The position numbers were made by a program, and so were the translations under genes. A stretch of DNA of 19,157 nt. It comes from Erysipelotrichia bacterium. Its GTDB lineage: Bacteria; Bacillota_I; Bacilli_A; Erysipelotrichales; Erysipelotrichaceae. The stretch covers positions 1 to 19,157 of the forward strand of contig SAAR01000027.1 of NCBI GenBank assembly GCA_009916335.1. Direction: 5' to 3'. Every line of letters begins with the position of its first letter. Position 1 is the stretch's first letter. The notes below the pieces were generated by a model. That model searched no databases, was not told the origin of the DNA, and saw only the letters and a program-made list of their open reading frames with translations. Positions 7,431 through 14,121 of this stretch are shown one piece after another.

Positions 7431-7664
7431 TTACATTGCCTCATGCATTGTTCTTGCAATAACATCATCTTGCTGTTCTTTTGTCAACTTATTAAAGTTT
7501 ACTGCATAACCTGAAACACGAATTGTTAATTGTGGATATTTTTCAGGGTGTGCCTGTGCATCTAGTAAAGTATCTCGATTGAACACATTTACATTCAAAT
7601 GGTGTCCACCACTTTCTGCATACCCATCAATCATCGTTACTAAATTATCAATTTTATTGCTCAT
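7431..7664 (-). CDS. Minimal stand-alone glycyl-radical domain protein (GrcA/YfiD-like)
   Basis: A 77-residue protein equal to the C-terminal end of pyruvate formate-lyase. It contains GGHHLNVNV (19-27), [17 protein letters not shown] (with the radical-bearing Gly in RVSGYAV, Gly52) and [15 protein letters not shown]. In Escherichia coli, GrcA (YfiD, 127 residues) is a free spare part that replaces the oxygen-cleaved C-terminus of pyruvate formate-lyase and is re-activated by the same activase. This protein is much shorter and lacks the N-terminal extension of GrcA. It has its own AGAGGTGG ribosome site, start codon and terminator, and no truncated lyase sequence is seen upstream, so it looks like a real small gene rather than a relic. 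It would act in the cytoplasm under anaerobic or micro-oxic conditions. The residue upstream of the start resembles nothing further. Confidence 0.85.
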   Translation of the reverse strand: MSNKIDNLVTMIDGYAESGGHHLNVNVFNRDTLLDAQAHPEKYPQLTIRVSGYAVNFNKLTKEQQDDVIARTMHEAM

Positions 7665-7690
7665 ATCGCCACCTCTTTCTATTCACCTTT

Positions 7691-7702
7691 ATCATATATG
7701 AT
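7691..7702. promoter_or_regulatory. Perfect 12-bp palindrome upstream of the glycyl-radical gene
   Basis: ATCATATATGAT is a perfect inverted repeat about 27 bases upstream of the ATG at 7664. TATGAT within it could also serve as a -10 on the minus strand, but no convincing -35 is present. It may be an operator for an oxygen- or redox-responsive regulator, yet it does not match the FNR or Rex consensus well, and in AT-rich DNA it may be chance. Confidence 0.35.
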
Positions 7703-7728
7703 TTTTTTAAAGATGAGAAATAATTTGA

Positions 7729-7926
7729 CTACTTTTTATAATTTTCTTTATCCCTTAAAAATATTTCAATCGCTTTATCTCCATCAATTTCATTATCTGC
7801 CATTTTTTGTAAGATTTCTTTGGTCTTATCATCAAGTTTCCCTATTTGAGCAAGATCATCATCTGTTTCTAATTTTTTTAGTAATGCCGCTAAATTTTTT
7901 TCTGCCAAAAAAATCCCTTCTTTCAT
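7729..7926 (-). CDS. Small helical protein of unknown function, coupled to degV
   Basis: A 65-residue, strongly charged protein with no cysteines and no signal or membrane segment. The sequence looks largely alpha-helical (LAALLKKLETDDDLAQIG and KTKEILQKMADNEIDG). Its ATG shares one base with the stop codon of the preceding DegV gene (TAATG), a classic arrangement for translational coupling, and no independent ribosome site is obvious beyond the end of that gene. I do not recognise the family. The coupling suggests a protein made in proportion to the DegV protein, perhaps a partner or regulator, but that is inference. A spurious reading frame is less likely given the exact stop-start overlap and the absence of any other frame here. 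Confidence 0.65.
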   Translation of the reverse strand: MKEGIFLAEKNLAALLKKLETDDDLAQIGKLDDKTKEILQKMADNEIDGDKAIEIFLRDKENYKK

Positions 7927-8780
7927 TATAATTTCTTAAAGTATTGAATCGCTAAGCAGCCAATTCCTGTATGCACACCAACTACACTAACTAATGGTTT
8001 AAACACATAATCTGCTTTTGGAAATGCTTCTTTATATAGAGCAAGTAATTGCTTTGCTTGTGGTTCACTAACAACATGAGTTACCGCAATACAATAGCCT
8101 TCTCCATCATTTTGTATACTTTGTTTAATGTTATCTAATGTTTTTTGTAATGCTTTCGACATCGTTCTTACTTTATCTAAAACATCTATTTTTCCTTGTG
8201 TACGTTGATTGATTTCTAAAATCGGTTTGATTTTTAATAAACCACCTAAGGTAGCCGCAAAAGGTGTTAGTCTACCTCCTCGCTGTAAATGTTTTAAATC
8301 ATTTGGTACTAACAAAGTATTCGTTGAATCACAAATCTGTTCTAATAGTGCTTTAATTTGAGTAAAGCTTTGCCCTTCTTCATACAACTGTTTTGCTCTT
8401 ACAATCATATAATGCTCAACGACTGCCGTTACATGACAATCAAAGTAATCAAAGTGAAGTCCTAATTCCTCAGCAACTAAACGCATCATATTAATTGTCC
8501 CTGATAAACCATTACAAATAGGAATGGCAAATATCGTATCATAACCTTCTACTTTTAATTGTTGAAACACTTCTTCACAACGTTTCATGGAAGCTAATGA
8601 TGTTTTTAACATCTTTCCCTCACTCATCAAGGAATACACTTCATCAACACTAATTTCTTCGCCCTCAAGTTTTGTTACATCTTCTATGGTAATCTGTAAA
8701 GGAATACAATAAATACCTTCTTTACTTAATTCAGTAGGGGTTAAACCTGTTCCTGTATCACTAACAAATGCTACCTTCAC
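7926..8780 (-). CDS. DegV family protein (FakB-like fatty-acid-binding), copy 1
   Basis: A 284-residue two-domain DegV protein, normal length. Visible family motifs are SDTGTGL near the N-terminus, KTSLAS at about 60, CNGLSGT, LKHLQRGGRLTP, LLKIKPIL and the C-terminal VGVHTGIGCLAIQY. DegV proteins bind a single fatty acid in the pocket between the domains; FakB members present it to the kinase FakA for phosphorylation and use in phospholipid synthesis. FakA is not in this window. The start is a GTG at 8780 with a modest AGGTG site inside the short gap after copy 2. The stop overlaps the start of the 65-residue gene. The C-terminal region shares VRTMSKALQ with the neighbouring copy 2, suggesting duplication in place. 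Confidence 0.9.
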   Translation of the reverse strand: MKVAFVSDTGTGLTPTELSKEGIYCIPLQITIEDVTKLEGEEISVDEVYSLMSEGKMLKTSLASMKRCEEVFQQLKVEGYDTIFAIPICNGLSGTINMMRLVAEELGLHFDYFDCHVTAVVEHYMIVRAKQLYEEGQSFTQIKALLEQICDSTNTLLVPNDLKHLQRGGRLTPFAATLGGLLKIKPILEINQRTQGKIDVLDKVRTMSKALQKTLDNIKQSIQNDGEGYCIAVTHVVSEPQAKQLLALYKEAFPKADYVFKPLVSVVGVHTGIGCLAIQYFKKL

Positions 8781-8790
8781 TTAACAACAC

Positions 8791-9641
8791 CTACACTTTC
8801 TTGATATACTGTAAACCAACACAACCAATCCCTGTATGCACAGAAATAACTGGTCCTATTAAACCAAAGACGGTAGAACACTTAGGGAAAGAATCAAAAT
8901 ACAACGTTTTTAATTCTGTCGCTGTTGCTTCTGCATCTGTATGCAAGACAACTAATTCATAGTTATCATCAATCACATTCGCTTCTTTAAATGTATCTAC
9001 TGCACTTTGTAATGCTTTTGACATCGTACGCACTTTTGCATGTGTATCTATCTTTCCTGTGAGGAAGCATCTAGTTTTAAAATTGGTTTAATCTTCAACA
9101 TTCCTCCAAGTGCAGCTGCCAATGGTGTTAAACGTCCACCACGTTTTAAATGGTCTAAATCATCAGGAATAATTAATGTATCACTATGATCAATGCTATC
9201 CTGTAAACGAGCCACAATTTCTTCTAACGTTAATCCCTCATCGACAAGTCGTTTCGCTGCCAACGCAATATATTTTTGAATATGACAAGTTGTATAGGTT
9301 TCCATACAAGTAATGTCAATCCCTACCGTTTCCGCAGAAATCATAATTGACTGCATTGTTGAAGATAAACCTGATGTTAACGGTACACAAATAATATGTT
9401 CATAGCCATCTTTTTTTAATTGTGTAAACAGTTCTTCAATATAGCCTAAAGGTGGCAATGATGTTTTTAACATCTTCCCTTCTTTAATCATCTTGAATAC
9501 TTCATCAATCCCAATATCAATCCCATCTAAATATGTTTTTTCTTCATCGACTATTTGCAATGGCAAAAAGAAAATTCCTTCTTTTTCTGCCTCTGCTTTA
9601 TTAAATCCACTTCCACTATCTACTACTACTGCAATCTTCAT
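8791..9641 (-). pseudogene. DegV family gene, copy 2, broken by a single-base frameshift
   Basis: The first 197 codons (9641-9048) encode a normal DegV N-terminal domain (VVDSGSGFN, KTSLPPLGY, TSGLSSTM, LDHLKRGGRLTP, LKIKPIL). They then read SSQER and hit a TAG at 9050-9048. The remaining 80 or so codons, ending at the TAG at 8793-8791, are intact in another frame: GKIDTHAKVRTMSKALQ through HTGIGCVGLQY. Comparison with copy 1 (TQGKID) shows that one G is missing in CAGGGA at about 9056-9057. Restoring it gives a 283-residue protein of normal length. The start ATG at 9641 has a strong AGGGAGG site. The lesion could be a true mutation, phase variation or a sequencing error; no convincing slippery heptamer for programmed frameshifting is seen. 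The downstream 80-codon frame has no ribosome site of its own. Confidence 0.88.
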
Positions 9642-9667
9642 AAATACCTCCCTCTTTTAATAAATCT

Positions 9668-10534
9668 CTATTTTTCTTGTTTATGTTTTAACGTTGACTG
9701 CATTGCAATACAGCCTAATCCACCATGGCATGTTAACACAGCAGGCAAATCAACTAACTCACATTCTATATCATTCATCTTGCTTTTTGCAAATGTTATA
9801 AATCGATTTGCTGCCTCTAAATTAGCTGCATGTGATATGTATAGTTTATGTGTCAGTGCCACGACTTTTTCACTTACAAACTGTTCTATTGCAGCGGAAA
9901 ATATTTTCGCCTCTGTTCGTGCCATTGTAAACTTGTCTACCACATTACCATTATCTGCCAAATAAAGCAATGGCTTTATTTTTAGTAGCGATGCCATATT
10001 CGCCGCAACAGGTGAAATACGCCCCCCTTTTTTTAACTGCACTAAACTTTCTGGAAATAAAAATGAATACGAATGAGCACATTTTGCCTGAATCATTTCC
10101 ACAATGTCATCTACCTTTGCATCAGCCTCACTCATCTTCTTTGCCTCCACTACCATATCCATAATAGGTGCACCAACACTTCGTGAATCAATTAAATAAA
10201 CATTATCCATATTTAATTCTTCCTTTGCCATATGGAATGATTGATATGTTCCTGAAAGCCCCGCCGAACAAGTTACCACAATGATCGCATCATATTGCTT
10301 AGCTTTCCACTCCCTCATTAATTCTTCTATGTAGCCAACACTTGGTTGTGAAGTGGTTGGTACTTTCCCATTACGCAAGTGTTCATAAAGCTGTTCTTTT
10401 GTCATTTCATAGTGATCCTTATAGTGTTTACCCTCTAAAATAACACTTGTTGGCACTAGTACAACACCTAATTCTTGTGCTCGCTCTAAACTTAATGCAC
10501 TCGTACTATCCGTTACAATCAAATAATTTTTCAT
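9668..10534 (-). CDS. DegV family protein (FakB-like fatty-acid-binding), copy 3
   Basis: A 288-residue DegV protein and the first gene of the cluster. Motifs are VTDSTSALS (7-15), TTSQPSVGYIEEL (the fatty-acid-head-group TSQPS loop), CSAGLSGTYQS, VQLKKGGRISP, LLKIKPLL and CHGGLGCIAMQS near the C-terminus. It is the most typical FakB of the three: it has the full TSQPS, which copies 1 and 2 replace with TSLAS and TSLPP. The start ATG at 10534 follows a GAGG site by 8 bases, with an extended -10 promoter about 28 bases upstream. Copy 2 starts 26 bases downstream. Likely role: binding and delivery of exogenous or recycled fatty acids for phosphorylation by FakA, encoded elsewhere. Confidence 0.9.
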   Translation of the reverse strand: MKNYLIVTDSTSALSLERAQELGVVLVPTSVILEGKHYKDHYEMTKEQLYEHLRNGKVPTTSQPSVGYIEELMREWKAKQYDAIIVVTCSAGLSGTYQSFHMAKEELNMDNVYLIDSRSVGAPIMDMVVEAKKMSEADAKVDDIVEMIQAKCAHSYSFLFPESLVQLKKGGRISPVAANMASLLKIKPLLYLADNGNVVDKFTMARTEAKIFSAAIEQFVSEKVVALTHKLYISHAANLEAANRFITFAKSKMNDIECELVDLPAVLTCHGGLGCIAMQSTLKHKQEK

Positions 10535-10561
10535 CTTCTATACCTCGTTTTATATAGTATT

Positions 10562-10570
10562 ATTTTAGCA
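10562..10570 (-). promoter_or_regulatory. Extended -10 promoter of the degV cluster
   Basis: On the minus strand TGC-TAAAAT (10570-10562) matches an extended -10 (TGnTATAAT-like). It lies 27 bases ahead of the ATG at 10534. No good -35 is present, which extended -10 promoters can tolerate. Confidence 0.5.
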
Positions 10571-10769
10571 CATTTTAACTTTGAATGTTACCTAATAAGG
10601 CTATTTAAACATAAAATATCTTTCCTGTTTTATCCTTTCAATCACAAGGAAAGATGAAACTTCATTCATTTATCATATAAATTATTTTCTCTACCCTCTA
10701 CCCCCCTCATACAAAAAAGAATCGCTAGATAAAAACCGAATCGGTGTTAACAATTTCCTCTCTTTTTTG

Positions 10770-10778
10770 TGGTATAAT
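10770..10778 (+). promoter_or_regulatory. Extended -10 promoter for the yigZ-addB-addA genes
   Basis: TGG-TATAAT (10770-10778) is a perfect extended -10, 36 bases ahead of the ATG at 10815. TTAACA upstream is spaced about 20 bases away, too far for a standard -35. The gap between the two divergent promoters (10571-10769) holds AT-rich sequence plus a short palindrome, ACCGA-A-TCGGT (10735-10745), that might be an operator. I see no gene or RNA in it. Confidence 0.65.
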
Positions 10779-10814
10779 CTAAGTATTATTTACAGAAAAG
10801 AAACGAGGTTATCT

Positions 10815-11441
10815 ATGTATCGAATTAAAGAAGAATGTACACATACACTAGAAATTGAAAAATCAAAATTTATCACCTACTTAAAACGTGTTTTTTCTGA
10901 AGCAGAAGCAAAAGCATATATTCATAGTATTCAAAAGTTACACCCTAATGCAACCCATCATTGTTATGCCTTTATCATCGGTGAACATGATGAAATACAA
11001 AGGAGCAACGATAATGGAGAACCTAGTGGAACGGCTGGTGTCCCTATGTTAGAAAGTTTAAAGAAAAATCATATGCAAGATATTATTGCTATCACTGTTC
11101 GTTATTTCGGTGGTATTAAATTAGGTGCTGGTGGTTTAATTCGTGCCTATTCAAAAAGTGTATCACAGGCACTAAATCATGCAGTGCTTACAAGAAAAGT
11201 AAAAATGAAACAATATCAACTACATTTTCCATATGATATGATTGGTAAACTTGAACACTATTTTAATGAACAACAGATCACTATCATTGATAAAATCTAT
11301 GATATTGATGTATGCTTTATCTACCAAAGCAATCAAGAGATTGATAAAGCAATTGCAGAAATTAGCAGTGGTCGATTTCTACCTGAATTTATCAAAGATG
11401 AAATCGTAGAAGAAGTGGTTACGCTTACGAATGAAAATTAA
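10815..11441 (+). CDS. yigZ: YigZ/IMPACT (UPF0029) family protein
   Basis: A 208-residue protein. The first in-frame start upstream (10767) would run through the promoter -10; the ATG at 10815 has a CGAGG ribosome site and begins with MYRIKEECTHTLEIEKSKFI, the usual N-terminus of the family. The conserved IMPACT-domain blocks are present: DNGEPSGTAGVPMLE (about 66-80) and VRYFGGIKLGAGGLIRAYSKS (about 94-114). The C-terminal half matches the usual ferredoxin-like YigZ domain. The family's biochemical role is not settled in bacteria; the eukaryotic relative IMPACT regulates translation under stress. The stop lies 37 bases before the addB start, so it may lead the addBA operon. Confidence 0.9.
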   Translation: MYRIKEECTHTLEIEKSKFITYLKRVFSEAEAKAYIHSIQKLHPNATHHCYAFIIGEHDEIQRSNDNGEPSGTAGVPMLESLKKNHMQDIIAITVRYFGGIKLGAGGLIRAYSKSVSQALNHAVLTRKVKMKQYQLHFPYDMIGKLEHYFNEQQITIIDKIYDIDVCFIYQSNQEIDKAIAEISSGRFLPEFIKDEIVEEVVTLTNEN

Positions 11442-11478
11442 GCATGATACACGACCTAGCACACAAAGGAGGGACGCT

Positions 11479-14121
11479 ATGAATTTAGATATAAGTGGCA
11501 AATCAATCATTATTGCCCCTAGCTATCTACATCAAACCATTAGAGAGAAGCTATTAAAAAAACAGAAGGGGATACTCAATGTACAAATCCAGTCCCTTTC
11601 TACCTACTTATTAGAATCATATACAGATGATACAACCTATGAATACTATGTAACTTTAAAACGTTTACAATCGCACTTAACCTATCAAAAAAACAGTGTT
11701 TCTTCTTTATCGTTTATCGACGAATTAAAAACACTTATTACACATATGAAAGAATATCAGATTCCAACAAGTCGCTTGCCACAAAGCAATGCGGTAGAAA
11801 AGGAATTAAAGATGATTATTGAAACACTTTATCCAATCACTTTACCGATTGATAGTATGCAAGAAAACCTTACCCTTAAAATGCCACAGTTTAAAGAACT
11901 GTTGTTTTTTGCAGGGTATCACACGATCTATGAAAGAAATATTTATCGTTTTATGGAAAATAACGGTGCTAAAAAAATAACCATTAAAACTGGACTTGTT
12001 CATAAAGAGTTTTTCTATGCTCTTAATAAACGCAGTGAAATAGAAAGTTTAGCACAATATATCATAGAGCATCACATACCAGCAAAAGAAATCAAAATTT
12101 CTCTATTGGATCAAAGTTATTTACCTTATTTAAAAATGATTTTTGAACATTATCAGATTCCTTTACAAGTCCAAGATGAGCAAGAGGTATCTTTTATTCA
12201 AAGTAAATTTATTGCGATGCTTACTTATTATATGAACCCATGTAATGAAAATGCGATTTCACTATTAGCATCACAGTTTTTTAATATCCCTTTTATGAAA
12301 GAAGTGATTGACTACCTTGCTTTATACAATTTAGATTTACATGATGATTTTCATATTGTTGAAAAAGTACATATTGCTAATGATGTCATTGATGAAAGAG
12401 AAGTGAACCGTTTGCTTACTTTGGAAAAGAAAGCACAAGCAGTACAAGAACAAATAATGCCAATGCTTGAAAAGATAGAAGCTTGTGCGGACATCATTGA
12501 TGTATTATGTTGCATTGATGAATTGCTCATTCAATCACATCACTTTACAAGTAAAGAAGAAAGAAAAGCAATCTTACAGATTCGTGAAGAAATCAAAAAA
12601 TGTGATCGTTATTTAAACAAGCGAGAAGATTTATCCTTCTTTATCAATATTTTAATGAACTTACGAGTAAAAAAAGAAAATTCCATTATCGGTTGTATCG
12701 TGAGTGATTTTCGACATCATTTACCATTTAAAAAATATCACTTTGTTTTAGGGGCTACACAAGATAACTATCCAGCAATGCAAACATTTAGTGGTATTTT
12801 TGAAGAAAGCTATTACGATGCTTTAGGTTATCTTAGTTTAGAAGAACGCTATGCACTCCACATGGAATGCTTTACAGAGTATTTATCGACAAGTGAACAT
12901 TTGATTTGTTTTTATCCTATTTCTACCTTTGATGGTAAAGCAAATGAAGCTGCATTAGAAATCGAACAGTTTATGCACCCTATCAAAGCGAGTAAGTATC
13001 CATTAAAAGAGCATTACATTGCTTATCAAAGAAAGTATCAAATCCATGCTGAAACAGCACAACAGTTGTATTTAAAAGACAATACACTGTATGGTTCTAT
13101 CTCTTCCTTTGAACGCTATGCTAATTGTCCTTATGCTTATTTTTTACATTATGGACTTCGTTTAGAAGAACCCATTGATTATCGCTTTAACAATGCCAAA
13201 GCAGGAACCCTGACTCATTACATTATGGAAGTATTAAGTACAAAATATAAAAAAGGGTATGTCGATGTGCAAAAAGAAGAAATTCATGCCATTCTAAAAC
13301 AGAAAGTAAATGAAATCATTGCCTTATATCCAAATCGTAAACAACAATTAGAACAAATGGAAATACGTTTACTAGCTTCTATGATAAAAAATTTAGAAGT
13401 ATTAAAAGACTATGAACAACATAGCTCTCTATCACCTACTTATAGTGAGTATGCCTTCCACCATGATCTTGTCTTAGCGAATGATTGTCATTTACACTTA
13501 AAAGGATTTATTGATCGCATTGATACCAATCAAGATTTTTTCTGTATCATTGATTATAAAAGCAGTCCTAAAGTATTACAAGAAGAGCAAGTATTTGCAG
13601 GGTTACAATTACAGTTAATGACATACTTAACAATTATGGAAGAAAAGTTAAAACTTCGTCCTTTAGGGGCATTTTATTACTCCTTTGCCAATCCTAATAT
13701 CAATATGGAGTATGCAAAGTTAAAGAAACGTCCTTTACAATTTGACATTAATAATGAAGAAAAAGGATTTCAAGCACTGTTAAAAGAAAAGAAGTTAGCA
13801 GGGTGGTTAACCAGTGAATATATTGAAGTAATGGATAATAGTGGTTCTCATATTAAAGGAGTGCGTAATTCTAAAGCAAGTGGTATTAATAGCTCAACGA
13901 TTTATCAAAGTGAAACTTTATCGACTTACATAAAACAAATCTATACTTTATTAGCGAAACAAATTTTATCTGGTAATATTGATTGTCAAAGTGCTAGTGG
14001 TGCTTGTACATATTGCCCTTATGCTTCGATATGTGCGAATGCAAATCAAAACATCGCCAAAAAAGAGATGATTGAAGTAGAGGATACACTTTATCAAAAA
14101 GGAGGAAGAAAGCATGCCTAA
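11479..14121 (+). CDS. addB: ATP-dependent helicase/nuclease subunit B (AddB)
   Basis: An 880-residue protein; the ATG at 11479 follows AGGAGGG by five bases, whereas the longer frame upstream lacks such a site. AddB acts with AddA to resect double-strand breaks and to recognise the Chi-like hotspot. The C-terminal nuclease shows GTLTHYIME (His580), GFIDRID (Asp679), IIDYKSS (Asp692, Lys694) and LQLQLMTYL. Four cysteines that hold the 4Fe-4S cluster of AddB are present: Cys550 in YANCPY and Cys843-x2-Cys846-x5-Cys852 near the end. The N-terminus reads IIIAPSYLHQT where Bacillus subtilis AddB has an ATP-binding Walker A, so ATP binding by this subunit appears lost. It is shorter than B. subtilis AddB (about 1,166 residues). 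The end overlaps addA by 8 bases. Confidence 0.92.
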   Translation: MNLDISGKSIIIAPSYLHQTIREKLLKKQKGILNVQIQSLSTYLLESYTDDTTYEYYVTLKRLQSHLTYQKNSVSSLSFIDELKTLITHMKEYQIPTSRLPQSNAVEKELKMIIETLYPITLPIDSMQENLTLKMPQFKELLFFAGYHTIYERNIYRFMENNGAKKITIKTGLVHKEFFYALNKRSEIESLAQYIIEHHIPAKEIKISLLDQSYLPYLKMIFEHYQIPLQVQDEQEVSFIQSKFIAMLTYYMNPCNENAISLLASQFFNIPFMKEVIDYLALYNLDLHDDFHIVEKVHIANDVIDEREVNRLLTLEKKAQAVQEQIMPMLEKIEACADIIDVLCCIDELLIQSHHFTSKEERKAILQIREEIKKCDRYLNKREDLSFFINILMNLRVKKENSIIGCIVSDFRHHLPFKKYHFVLGATQDNYPAMQTFSGIFEESYYDALGYLSLEERYALHMECFTEYLSTSEHLICFYPISTFDGKANEAALEIEQFMHPIKASKYPLKEHYIAYQRKYQIHAETAQQLYLKDNTLYGSISSFERYANCPYAYFLHYGLRLEEPIDYRFNNAKAGTLTHYIMEVLSTKYKKGYVDVQKEEIHAILKQKVNEIIALYPNRKQQLEQMEIRLLASMIKNLEVLKDYEQHSSLSPTYSEYAFHHDLVLANDCHLHLKGFIDRIDTNQDFFCIIDYKSSPKVLQEEQVFAGLQLQLMTYLTIMEEKLKLRPLGAFYYSFANPNINMEYAKLKKRPLQFDINNEEKGFQALLKEKKLAGWLTSEYIEVMDNSGSHIKGVRNSKASGINSSTIYQSETLSTYIKQIYTLLAKQILSGNIDCQSASGACTYCPYASICANANQNIAKKEMIEVEDTLYQKGGRKHA

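Noticed and set aside
7431..7664. Remnant of a broken pyruvate formate-lyase gene
   Set aside because: It has its own good ribosome site and terminator, and the 64 bases upstream, up to the next gene, show no further lyase sequence.
8791..9033. An 80-codon frame that could be an independent small gene
   Set aside because: It is the C-terminal DegV domain of the frameshifted copy 2, has no ribosome site, and continues the upstream protein once one base is restored.
9045..9065. Programmed -1 frameshifting in DegV copy 2
   Set aside because: The region has CAGGAAAGA but no standard slippery heptamer and no clear downstream stem; the neighbouring paralogue simply has the extra base.
10767..10814. 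Upstream extension of the YigZ reading frame
   Set aside because: It contains the TATAAT promoter element and lacks a ribosome site; the family N-terminus begins at 10815.
11431..11478. Upstream extension of the AddB reading frame overlapping YigZ
   Set aside because: The AGGAGGG site directly precedes the ATG at 11479, and the extra residues do not look like AddB.
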